Origin: Anaspis maculata
Lineage: Eukaryota > Arthropoda > Insecta > Coleoptera > Scraptiidae
Reading direction: 5' to 3'
Assembly (NCBI GenBank): GCA_949128115.1
Contig: OX421961.1
Coordinates: 121,709,050 to 121,773,049 of the forward strand
Length of the DNA: 64,000 nucleotides
The position numbers were made by a program, and so were the translations under genes. Shown piece after piece: positions 32,989-43,198 of the stretch (within the stretch, counting starts at the first letter, position 1; each line of letters starts with the position of its first letter). The notes below the pieces were generated by a model. That model saw nothing but the letters and a program-made list of their open reading frames with translations, was not told where the DNA came from and did no database searches.

Positions 32989-34211
32989 CAGGGTGTCCCA
33001 GCTAAAACAATCCAGCGCGATTTTCTCAGAAAATATCAAAGCAACAAAGAAAAAATTTCAACTGGGGGGATGCCTGATCTTTTAGCTTTCTTTTGAGGGG
33101 GCGCCGATGCATGTAGGTGCTTTACCGGCTCGATACCAAGTTGGGGCTGAGACCGCCGTAAGTGCGGTTACCATATCAACGGCGGATACCGACCAATCAG
33201 ACCGCTGTATTTGGCGAGTTACGCCGTCCCAAACTTTGCGCCTGGAACTTGGTATCGAGCCCTAAGTTTCCAAGAAAATGCAATTTGAATCTGGCGAGTC
33301 ACAAGAATTCGAAAATTCATGACCGACAAAGCAAAATACTTCATATAAAAAAAAATACTTCGGATGGAAAAAAAATCTTTTTTTCTGGGCTTTCCATTGA
33401 TGTGTCGCCGGTGTGTGTACCTGGCCCAATAAGCCAGAAATTCTGCCTCAAAGTCCAGCAAACACAATAATCGGAATTCATAACGACGTCACCGATCACA
33501 CACTTGTCGATTTTCACATAAGCCAGTATAGACCATTTCCACTGACGTCACGCAGCTCCGTCTTGAACAGCTGATTTAGGGCAACGTCAGTCAGATCTGC
33601 GTTATCTGTCACGGGGCACGTGGGCTACGTCAGTCATGTGCGTCAGTCAGATCGGTAGTATGTCAATCTGTCAGTCGGTGTGTAAAAGTCAAAGTTTTGA
33701 CAAACTGGCACGTATAGATGAAATCATGTTTGACGTTGCTCCGAATCAGCCGTTCAACACGTGCGTGTGACGTCATCCGAAAATGGTCTATTCACTGCTA
33801 TGGAGAATCCAGGTGAATTAAGTGAAAAAGTCTTAGTAACGGTTGGTGTTGAAATCAACAAGTGTGTGATCGGTGACGTCACGGATTCTGATTATTGTGT
33901 TTGCTGGACTTTGAGGCAGAATTTCTGGCTTATTGGGCCAGGTACAGACATCGGCGACACATCAATGGAAAGCCCAGAGAAAGAGGAATTTTTTCATCTG
34001 GAGTATTTTGTTTTGTCGATCATGAATTTTCGAATTCTTGTGACTCGCCAGATTCAAATTGCCTTTTCTTAGAAACTAGAGCACCTACAAGCATCGGCGC
34101 CCCCTCAAAAGAGAGCTAAAAGATCAGGCTTCCCCCAATTGAAAAACTCTTTTTGTCGCCTTGATATTTTCTGAGCAAATCGCGCTGGATTGTTTCAGCT
34201 GGGTTACCTTG
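32989..34211. mobile_element. 1.22-kb palindromic element, CAGGGTGTCCCAGCT family copy 1
   Basis: The left end CAGGGTGTCCCAGCTAAAAC is mirrored by GTTTCAGCTGGGTTACCTTG. The arms share TTTTGAGGGGGCGCCGATGC (facing GCATCGGCGCCCCCTCAAAA), GCAATTTGAATCTGGCGAGT and AGCCAGAAATTCTGCCTCAA. The centre is near 33,610. TATCTA stands on both sides (32983-32988, 34212-34217), so the duplication is TA or up to 6 bp. A smaller element sits inside the left arm. Copy 2 is at 55700-56470. Confidence 0.9.
33127..33261. mobile_element. 135-bp MITE nested in the left arm of the foldback
   Basis: Terminal inverted repeats GGCTCGATACCAAGTT (16 bp, exact) at both ends. The family copy at 55.8 kb and the opposite arm lack this block, which proves it is a later insertion. 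Its interior has the shorter inverted pair GCCGTAAGTGCGG. Flanks read TTA on the left and TAA on the right. Confidence 0.85.
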
Positions 34212-34217
34212 TATCTA

Positions 34218-35390
34218 TCTTCCGACGGCGGAATGAGAGAATTCAGGGCAGAGGCAATTTGGTACGTTCAACTGTATGTACAACCCGGCGATACACCTGG
34301 TTCGGAAAAACCGGAGCACAATAAGCCTCGCAACGTAGGTACCTCTTCTGCAATTTTTTTTCACAATTTTGATAAAACGCAAAGTTCCATGAGGTCAATC
34401 AAAAACGGTCACACTAACGTCATCCGGTCCTGAAATTTGCGCGGCGTTGGGTAGCTCTGGGAACAAAGTCCGGCTGGAGTACGTCTCAAAAACTTCACTT
34501 GCGGCAAGATGTTTGCGGAATTTGTTTTTGGCCAAGACGGTGCGACGACTCTCGAGAATAACGTGCCTTCGGTCGACTTGATGCTGGAACAGACTGCCAT
34601 AATCAACGGCATTCTCCGGCAAAGTGCGATGTTGAAGTGCGCCGAGCCTGATTTTTGGCGGCGGCACCTGAAGGACACTGCCGAATCCGATTTTGGTACC
34701 ATCGATGAAGTTTTCCAAGCGTTTCCGGACAGCGAGGCGCGGGAAGCGACCGTCAGCCTCCAGGACGTCGTGGCCGTCCAACATGCCGAAACTAAAACGA
34801 AGTTCTTCATCGATGGAGCCACCAAGAACTTGTCCTATCAGGAGGTGGTGGCGTTGCTCCGAGACGGCAATACAACTCTGAAGTCCGCCAAAAACAACAA
34901 CGGCATCGTCAAGTTCAAAACTTCCGAGAGGAGACCAGCAACGATCCGTCGTTTCTGCGACACGTGGCCTCGAGGGACTACGTCGCTGGATTCCCTCAAT
35001 TCAAAACCCAAATGGATTACCTGATTTGTCATCGCTTCAAGCTGCTCGAACCAAATTTGGAAGATTTGGAGGTGCTCGAGACACTATTTTTCACCGATGC
35101 AGAACAACAAACCGATTGCGTCGACGAGTTGTACGTCGCCGACAGAGAGTCAGCGTCGAGAGAAATGATGGCGGAAGTTCTCACTCCGGTCAAAACATTG
35201 GGGCATTACTCGAAATTGAGTTGCGAGGTTTGTGTCAGATTCGGGGACCACACCCTGGCCAAAAACGTCTTCGGTAGGAAGACGCTCCAGAGGAGTGAGG
35301 AGAGGGTTCGTGGCTTGAGGAGGGAGGCCATGCGAATCAACGGCAACGAGCTGACCGCGGCGTGGGTGGTGGACGCGTTTACCTTTTTAC
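34218..35390 (+). pseudogene. Unrecognised fossil coding segment, part 2 (frameshifted)
   Basis: Protein-like open frames follow one another in changing phase: 34218-34433 (FRAEAIWYVQLYVQPGD), about 34416-34510, 34509-34960 (MFAEFVFGQDGATTLENN; KTKFFIDGATKNLSYQEVV) and about 34950-35390 (RDYVAGFPQFKTQMDYL; NVFGRKTLQRSEERV). This is balanced-composition, GC-richer DNA with few stops, and it lies inside a broken mariner-like element. At least three shifts. Total coding length including 32743-32988 is about 450 codons. I do not recognise the family. Confidence 0.35.
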
Positions 35391-35439
35391 CTCCAAAAAG
35401 TATACAGCGACTGGAGCTCCAACGACAAAATACTATACT

Positions 35440-36040
35440 ATACTCAGCTCAACGACTAATCTTCTGTAGTGTGACTCACTCGCGACATGTACTACGAATT
35501 TTATTCATCGATGAGGCTCAGTTCACAAAGGACGGTGTAAATAATTCAAGAAACTCACACATTTGGGCGCATGAAAATCCCCATGCTGTTGCCCGAAGAA
35601 ATTTGCAGCACAGGTTTTCGCTCAACGTTTGGTGTGGAATAGTGGATGACTCCCTAATTGGTCTATACTTTGTTGAAGGGCGGCTGGCAGGTGAAATGTA
35701 TCTCAATTTCCTACGAACGATTTTGCCGAGCTTGCTGGTGGGCGGGAACATCAATAGAAGAGATGTGCATTTCCTGCATGAGTAAGGGAATATTTTGACA
35801 ACCAGTTTCCAGATTGCTGGATAGGCCCCGGCGGTTCGCAAGCCTGGCCTTCCAGGTCCCTGGACCGAACAATCCTAGATTTTTATTTATGAGGACATTT
35901 TTTAAAACAAATAGTCTACAGCGAAGAGGTCGATACAAAAGAAGAGTTGTGCCAGCAAATTGTGGAACCTTGTAATCAACGGAGGAACAATAAACTAACG
36001 ATTAGAAGAGATATTATTCCAATTTGACCATAATTTTTCT
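35440..36040 (+). pseudogene. Mariner-like (DUF4817 type) transposase, catalytic half
   Basis: LFIDEAQFTKDGVNNSRNSH supplies the first catalytic Asp block. HIWAHENPHAV, FSLNVWCGI and LIGLYFVEGRLAGEMYLNFL follow, all standard for this insect family. The frame ends at 35785. A shifted frame then carries FDNQFPDCWIG and SRSLDRTILDFYL (third acidic block), and later VYSEEVDTKEELCQQIV. One shift plus stops make it inactive. The N-terminal HTH partner is at 32330-32616. Confidence 0.75.
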
Positions 36041-38670
36041 CCAAGTTCTACAAAAATCAAGATTTTTACCTACCTTCTATATGAGCTACGCGTCCATTAA
36101 TCCACCGACAAAATAGAACTGGGGTATTTATGTTGATCATATGGAACCACTTCGATTTTTATGTCCGGCGAAAGTTTTCCTTCATAATATAGGCATCAAG
36201 GAAAACAATAGGGGAAAAGGAACCAAAAGGCTGGGAAGCGGCTCAACAGGTTCGATGAACGTTGATTTTTCCGATGACAAAATTACATACATATTTTCTT
36301 GACCTCGGAGTTCCACTCGTGATTTCGTAATATTAAAAAGTGATTGGGCTCTTCCTCATAGTGTTTGACACAGGCTATGATTTTTTTTGGGCCGGCACTG
36401 GCCGGCAGTGCTGGTTGCAACATAGCACCATCACCAAGAAGAAGCTCTAGGACAGCTGACCGAGGACTGTAAAACAGAATAAAAGCAAAGAAATATTGTC
36501 AGGATACAGGACACCTCCTCATGGTCTGAAAATTTGACAAAATAAGCTTCAGTTTTAAGATAATAGATTACAGGTTTTCCGATCAGAAGTCCTTGAGAAC
36601 AAAGAAATAAACAAAAATAACCTTACTTCAAAAATTATTCTTAATAGTCTGCTTTCTCAAGCACGTCGGTTGCCTATCTTTGACGACAATCAACACTGTT
36701 CGCTCTGAATCTCTGCCGATTGCTCGTTATTTCGCAGTGGAAAAATGCAGCCGGATCCTGCAGTTCTGCAGAGCTAGATTACGACTACCCCAAAAACTGG
36801 ATCACCGCCAAGTAATATCCAACCGCGCCCTCTGATTACACACGGACACCAGACTTATCGCCATTACGCAGAGATAACGCCTAACGTATAAATTATTTGC
36901 GCAATTAGGTGCCTCCTCCGGGTACATACCGCAGGAGGATCACTTAAGACATCATTTATGGAACAGGTGTACCTGCCTGCCTTTGCTGGGCGATGTGCTG
37001 CATCATGCCTTCCCATAATACAGGATTGATGATGCACATGCATCAGCGCGCAAAGTTTCACGACGTTCGAGCAAGATTAGGTATAGGAGAACCTCCACCG
37101 AACGGAACACCTGAATTTCTTAGTGCCGCCGCACACTCTGCCAAGGATTTGACTGATTCCAGTGTCACAACCACCGTGTGTAACGCACGCCTTTTTGAGA
37201 ATCTTAGCTCCTGGCTAGTGTGCGTTCGCGAATTATACTCAATAAAAAATGCTCATAAATAAAAAACTCAGCGGGCGAAAATAAGCGAGCTTTTTCGCGT
37301 ATTATCCGTATCTTGGAGCTTGGGATCACGAGAGGTTTTATGAGAACGTATTTCGTTTTGGGAAAGGACGTAGGTATTCTCCATTTCGTGATTTTAATTA
37401 CCAGCTTGCCAGCTATAGAAACAAAAAAGAACGAAATGGCCCAGTGTGTGGAGAGGCAAAGTCCCACCGGCCTGCCATACTCCTGCTGCACGGTGGTCAT
37501 TTCCTAGACATCTGAATAGCGCGCCATGGCCCCTGGACGCAGTGCTGTCATGGTGACGTCTTTCATTTGAGCTTGTTAAAGGTATCCAACTTCTGTCTGT
37601 CTAGCTGGTATCAAAATTGCTACTGTATTTGTCTTATTATGTGCCAGTGTGTCGAGTGTTTCTCTGATCCGGATTGTGTTTTTCAGTATCGCCGCTCCAC
37701 CCGAAAGTGACCTACTGCGTTTTACTTCTCAACCCCCACTCTAGTGTCACTATTTTCTTGTGGAATTTGAGGGACTTGCTATCCCCTTTTTGGAAGCCCT
37801 CTTAAGCTAAGAATTATGATGTCGCTGTAGACCTTTTGGAGTGTACAGTACACTCTCAAAAACGATGTCGTATTTCTATCACCAAAAATATATTGATATT
37901 TCATACGAACTCGCCACGAACCTTCCTTAAGGATATCGTGATTCTCACATATTGTTGGTTCAAGATCCTAAAGGATCTAGGCCCTAAGAACCTTGGACAT
38001 GCTCGCTCTAGGATTATCTAGCATTTTACACCACAATCTCTACGAATATCTTGTATATTCGAGCCGCGGAGATAATGCCCCTTCAACCCCGAAACATTCT
38101 TGTCTACGATGTGTTTCTACGATCCTAGATCTTGATTTCTACAAACTTGACAGATGTTAGAATAGAGATCGCTCTCAAGATCTTCGAGACTATCGCTTTT
38201 CGATCCTCAAAGATCTTGGATAAGCTCTACGATTGGAGAAAGATGTTGTTGCGTGCACCATTTTTAAGTGAATCCTACGCCATTGATGCCCCATCGTGTA
38301 GTTCTTGAGGTTATCCGTTCGGTTTTCCAGAGCAGGCCCATTTGTACTGCGCATCACTCGATGCCGCCGACGCTTTCCATCGCCTGAATGCACCGTTTTC
38401 GCCGTCACCTACCATTCTTTCAAATTTTCACATACGGTAATTATTGTTCAACTTGATTATTGCAAGCGATGAAAAATTCGGTACTTCCTGTTCACCGAAC
38501 TGAAAAGCCAAGTCATTTATCTTGCATGTAACTTAGTTGCTGGAAGGACGCTTGCTTGGTAGCGGCCATACTCACTTTTATTTTTTACTTATTTTGACTT
38601 ATTTTACGAGGCGATATTCAGCTATTCAGCTGCTCTACCATGCAACCTCGGGGACAGCACAAAATATCCA
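36041..38670. other. Stretch without a recognisable gene
   Basis: Scattered short open frames only. 36993-37200 has a slightly protein-like frame (FHDVRARLGIGEPPPNGTPE) that I cannot name. 37.95-38.22 kb is dense in the 6-mer GATC(C/T)(A/T) as AAGATCTT, GGATCTAGG and GATCCTAG, giving many short self-complementary sites. Confidence 0.4.
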
Positions 38671-38755
38671 TGGATGTAGTGGGATTCGAACCCACACAGC
38701 GCAGCGCGAGTGGCTTGGCTTGCCATCACCCATACCACTCGGCCACCACCTCTCC
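38671..38755 (-). tRNA. Class-II tRNA-like sequence or SINE head, degenerate
   Basis: On the minus strand the A box TGGCCGAGTGG and the B box GGTTCGAATCC are perfect, and the T arm (GTGGG/CCCAC) is intact. The 85-nt length with an extended variable region resembles tRNA-Ser/Leu. Only the first three or four acceptor pairs form, and the anticodon arm is ambiguous with no U33. Downstream, AT-rich sequence follows for about 100 nt. A tRNA-derived SINE is more likely than a working tRNA. Confidence 0.5.
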
Positions 38756-39102
38756 GCTTCGCCCTAGTAGAGAAATGTAGTTTTTGCTTGTAATCGAGAG
38801 CGGCTTTACCTGGCCTCCGTCCCCTTGTTTTTGTGATGCTGACGTTGACTTTTTTCATCGCAAATTATAAAGTCAGCCCTGTGTCACGAACTGTCATTTC
38901 GGCATTGACAGTTGGCGCAGCAAGACCCTGGCTTTTCGGGCTAAAATGAACTGCTTGTGCCTTATTGTAAATCTCTTGCGCGGTGGCCGCCAGTCTCTCC
39001 AATTTTAATGATTAGGTAATTGTGAACCTGAGTGAAATCGTACGCTGCCAGTGAGAGCTCGGTTCAGACCTGTTTTGTGTTGCTGGAAAAGTGGAACCAC
39101 CT

Positions 39103-39417
39103 AACTCAAGGACGGTGTTAAATTGGTAAAATAAGCGTTGCGAAATCAATCCGTCTGGGTTTATTCCTTGACGGATTTTTACCATTTCGGTCTCTTTAGA
39201 AAGCCACAAGGATGTACTTTGGTTTGAGCCCATTGCCATTTCCAGAATCCAAAAATAAAAAAAAATCATCTGGATTTTGAAAATGCCAATGGGCTCAAAC
39301 CAGAGTACGTCTTTGTAGCTTTCGAAAGAGACCAAAATGGTGAATATCCGTCAAGGAATAAACCCAGACGGATTGATTTCGCAACGCTTATTTTACCAAT
39401 TGAACTTCGTCCTCAAG
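39103..39417. mobile_element. 315-bp near-complete palindrome
   Basis: AATTGGTAAAATAAGCGTTG faces CAACGCTTATTTTACCAATT. ATCAATCCGTCTGGGTTTAT and GGTTTGAGCCCATTG are also mirrored. The centre is near 39,258 and the arms are about 95% alike by eye. The outermost matches are CCTAACTCAAGGACGG and CCGTCCTTGAG-like sequence. Confidence 0.85.
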
Positions 39418-39859
39418 GTGCCGGTAAGCGAGCCCAGTCATCTCCAGTCCCATGCCGACTCACCGTCAAGCCAGGATATCGCTGTACACCGCGTGGTGGC
39501 GCAAAAAACTGATATCGGTTCAACGAAACCTAGCCGGAAAAACGTTCATCTTGACGGGACCCCAAAACTGGCTCGGGATTCGACTGACTGGGGTTCTCTG
39601 TGAGATGCAGACAAGGAGAAAAGGATCACAAGCGTCGCATCCGGGTCTTTATGAGTAATAAGTGTAAGTTATCTGGGCCAGACATCGCTAAAAACGTTGA
39701 ATTAATTGGGTTGCAGAAAATTACTGTGTATATAAAACTGTTGATGTAACGAATACTTGAAATAAAGTATCAAAACTTCTATGGCCAAATGTAAGGTCGA
39801 AAACGGGAAAACAATATTTATTTGTTATTTATTTATTTATTATGAGTTATAAGTCCTAC

Positions 39860-39863
39860 AAGT
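39860..39863. repeat. Target-site duplication AAGT, left
   Basis: Matches AAGT at 48703-48706 immediately after the 3' LTR. Four bp is usual for Gypsy integrases. One extra C precedes the left copy, so a 5-bp reading is possible if the LTR ended two bases earlier. Confidence 0.8.
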
Positions 39864-41357
39864 TGTAACGATTTTATTTTCCGCGCGAGGTATTGTCTGC
39901 TTTGTATGTAGGTACGTAGGTACTTAGGTACTAAATTACAGAGTAGGTACCTAGGCATTTCAAATAAATCGCGCGTGAACCGATAAGAGTGGGTGTTCGG
40001 CTCAGAGGCATCGAGATAGAAGCGAACGGTTTTTGAGTGGAGTTTCTTTAAATAGACGATGAAAAAGAGACGTCGTATAAAATTCACGTGAATATTTAAA
40101 AATCCCTGGCCATCGTGGATTTTCCGAATTTTGGTGGGCCATCCGTGCCAGATCTGACCAGATTCTTCTTTGAAATAAGTGCCCGGTGTGCTGGGGTAAG
40201 ATATTTATTGATTAGGTATTCAAATAGGTACAAAATATCAATTTTAGGTCCAACCTCCAACTTCGACTTCCACGTGTAAAAATTATATGTATGTCCACGT
40301 CGAAATATCGGGAAATTCCGTCTATCTGTCTGCAAGGTCTGAGGTAAAATCGAGAAATCCGCACGACGACGTACACGCAACTTTATTTATCGATATCATC
40401 ATTCATCTTTATTCATCTTTACTTTTTAACAACGGTTCCATCATCTGTATTTCCGCATCTGTATTTTCTCCACCACGCTGTACACCCGTCAGCATTTGTC
40501 AGCATCGCCGTGACGCCGACAGAAATCTTCTTGTCCCTGCTGGAGCTACGCATTGTCTCGAAATTCTCCTCGATAGGACTCCGTCCGCAATCTGACCGAG
40601 ACGTGAGCACCAAGCAGCGAGACAGCAATATTTTCCGAGGCACATTCCAGGGCGACGCTCCTGTCCGTGAGAATTTTACAATAATTATCCACTAACCTTA
40701 GGAATTTAAGTATTTTAGAGAACAGTATACGTACCAATTTTTATTTCCGCACAAGGTTTGCGCCTAAAAACTGACACCGATTACTTGGGCCCAAGATTTC
40801 TGTGACAGACGTCACTATTTAAGATAGGTCGTAGCTTGTAGTTTCTTTAATTTACGAAAATGCCCGGGGGGTGTGTTTGATGAGTTCTCACTATTGAACT
40901 TCTCGCGTCCAAGGATTGTCGTCACGGGACGGCTCAGGATTAACAACGATACGCTACGAATAAATACGAAATTATTTCACTCAGTTTAACATTTCTAAAA
41001 ATTCTTATATCAACATTTATTATTATACAAAACCAATCTTAATTTTCATTAAATAGTCAAAACTAAAATTTTGTTGTAACTCTTTAATTACTCTCAAATT
41101 AGTAGTTGTCCTTCACTTTAACACTTACTTCAGTTTTGCTTAGTAGCTACGTCTCACTATAGCACGTTTGGGTTGGGGTAAACCAGGGTAGACTCCCCCG
41201 AAATAAAGCTTCACACCAACATTCCTGGTTGGCGCGATATAAATTTATGTTGTGTGACGTGCAAGAAAAAAAAACCCACGACCCGCTCTAACCAAAAAGC
41301 TGAGTGCCGTTCGCCAAATGTAGTGGAATTTTCCAAAAATAAGAAAAGGACATTGCA
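39864..41357 (+). repeat. 5' LTR of the Gypsy element
   Basis: 1494 bp, TG...CA ends, long for the family. A TATA-like TATTTAAG lies at about 40816 and an AATAAA signal at 41202-41207, about 150 bp before the end. Short open frames inside are duplicated exactly in the 3' LTR and are not genes. Confidence 0.95.
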
Positions 41358-41363
41358 TAAAAA

Positions 41364-41381
41364 TGGCGCCCTAACGTCTAG
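41364..41381 (+). promoter_or_regulatory. Primer binding site (tRNA-Lys-like)
   Basis: TGGCGCCCTAACGTCTAG starts six bases after the LTR. TGGCGCC complements a tRNA 3' end GGCGCCA, most often tRNA-Lys in retroelements. The match beyond the first nine bases is unchecked. Confidence 0.7.
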
Positions 41382-41779
41382 GCCGATTAAAGTGTAGGAT
41401 TTCTTGGAGAGTTGAAAGTAAAATTTCGAAGAAAATTTTCTCACTTCTAGCAGTGATAGAATATAGTGGTTTTATCGTGAAGGTGCGTTTCATCGTGCGG
41501 ATGAAATAGATACATTTCTCCAGAAATTTCCGCAATTTCTTTTTGTGTTAATTGTAAATTGTTTTACCCACGTACGTACATCGTAGGTACATATAGTGCC
41601 TTAAAATTTATTTGCAGCGGTTAATCGTTTTCTTTAGGTCATTCCCTTATCTATAGTTTTTGTTGCGGACTTGTTTAATTTATTGTTAGAAGTCCTTATT
41701 GCTCTTCCTCATCTAAAATTATCTCTTTTTAATTTTTCGAGTATTTTAATAATTACCTCCAATTAAAAAAAAAAAAAAA

Positions 41780-43198
41780 ATGGATCCATCTTTCAAAGCG
41801 GTTCATTTATTGAATGATGAATTGAACTATGAGCTACGAATTCGAAAGGTAATCTCAAGTAATGATCAAGACAGGCGAAGAAAAATATTAAGTCGACTGT
41901 TAGACGTAGAGCGAAAAGCTGGTACAGATCTGAATTCTTTGAAAGATCCACTTTTCAAATATGATACCGAAAAGGAAGCCATCAACAGTATAATTGATTC
42001 CATCAACATATTGATTGGTGAATTCGAAGGTCCTACTTCCGATTCTCTTTACAAACGTTTGAGATCTAGAATCTTTCACGTTACTGCCCGTGCCTTACGT
42101 CTACCAATTAGTTCCAACGAAGCTGAAGCAGAAGCCCAAACGGATTTCAAAAACGAAGCCTATGCAAGGTGCATAGAACTCGACGCTGATTTACATGAAC
42201 GAGTGAAGGAAGAAGACACAGCTGCTATTGCGCAACAAAATGTTTCTTTATCTCAAACCGTGAGTTCACCGACATCTAACATTCAAGGAGCTGCAGCGGC
42301 TCAAACTCAACAAGTGATTACAGCATATTCCTCAAAAGCCGTACCTGTATATAAATGGGGTGAAACATTCAACGGAGAACGAAAAAATGTAATTCCTTTT
42401 CTTGAAAATATTGAAGAACTTATGAAAGCGCGACATGTAAGCAAATCCGAACTTTTTACGTCTGCACGAGATTTATTCGTGGGTCAAGCCCGATACTGGT
42501 ATCGACAAATATTATCAGATGTAAGTGATTGGGATTCTCTGGTGGAAGCATTAAAACGAGACTTCAATATAGCAGATTATGACGAAGAAATGTGGGAAAT
42601 CATAAAGAAACGAAAACAAATGCGTTCCGAAAGTGTCACGATTTATTTTGCAACGATGAATACACTTTTCAGTCGTTTATCCAGACCGCCTGCAGAAACA
42701 ACGAAAATAAAATGGATTCGAAGACTTCTTATTCCCGAATATTCCACTGCCTTAGCTTTACAGGATATTCAAACGGTTGCTGAATTAAATAAGCTGGTAA
42801 AACGGTTGGAAGATGAAAACTTTCTAAATGTGAATTCTCGCACTTCAATTTCGACTTCGCAGAAGAGTAATGCTTTGAATTTGTTGGAACCTGAATTGGC
42901 ATTTGTTGCTGAAAATTGTTCTTCTTCCCGATTACTTTCGTCAAGCCGATCAGATACCAACAATAATTCTTCAAGAACTCACTTCAGAGGTTCTCGTCCT
43001 TCAACACCATCGAAATCGTCAGGTAAATTCGTTAAAAACAACCAGAAGAAAAATTCTAGTGAGCCAGTTGTATGTTGGAATTGTAAGGGAACTAATCATA
43101 CATTCTCAAATTGTACGTTGAAGAGAAACAAATTTTGTTTCCGGTGTGGTGCGCCGAATGAGACCGTAAATTCGTGTAAAAAATGTCAGGGAAACTGA
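41780..43198 (+). CDS. gag: Gypsy gag polyprotein
   Basis: 472 codons, starting at the first ATG after an A-tract 422 nt into the leader. It assembles the cytoplasmic particle that packages element RNA. A helical N-terminal half is followed by the retrotransposon-gag core at about residues 191-290 (KWGETFNGE; DLFVGQARYWYRQIL; DWDSLVEALKRDF), a Ser/Asn-rich linker, and two zinc knuckles near the C-terminus. Knuckle 1 (residues 432-445) is a regular C-x2-C-x4-H-x4-C. Knuckle 2 (453-466, CFRCGAPNETVNSC) has Glu where His is expected. It overlaps pol by 16 nt, with pol in the -1 frame. Intact, no stops. Confidence 0.92.
   Translation: MDPSFKAVHLLNDELNYELRIRKVISSNDQDRRRKILSRLLDVERKAGTDLNSLKDPLFKYDTEKEAINSIIDSINILIGEFEGPTSDSLYKRLRSRIFHVTARALRLPISSNEAEAEAQTDFKNEAYARCIELDADLHERVKEEDTAAIAQQNVSLSQTVSSPTSNIQGAAAAQTQQVITAYSSKAVPVYKWGETFNGERKNVIPFLENIEELMKARHVSKSELFTSARDLFVGQARYWYRQILSDVSDWDSLVEALKRDFNIADYDEEMWEIIKKRKQMRSESVTIYFATMNTLFSRLSRPPAETTKIKWIRRLLIPEYSTALALQDIQTVAELNKLVKRLEDENFLNVNSRTSISTSQKSNALNLLEPELAFVAENCSSSRLLSSSRSDTNNNSSRTHFRGSRPSTPSKSSGKFVKNNQKKNSSEPVVCWNCKGTNHTFSNCTLKRNKFCFRCGAPNETVNSCKKCQGN

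Noticed and set aside
34395..34825. Long minus-strand frames opposite the unknown coding fossil
   Set aside because: Antisense to a more protein-like plus-strand frame; no recognisable motif and typical of GC-rich shadow ORFs.
39833..40737. Several open frames of 60-100 codons in the LTR (also at 47178-48082)
   Set aside because: They overlap each other on both strands and are repeated exactly in the other LTR; no domain or codon signal.
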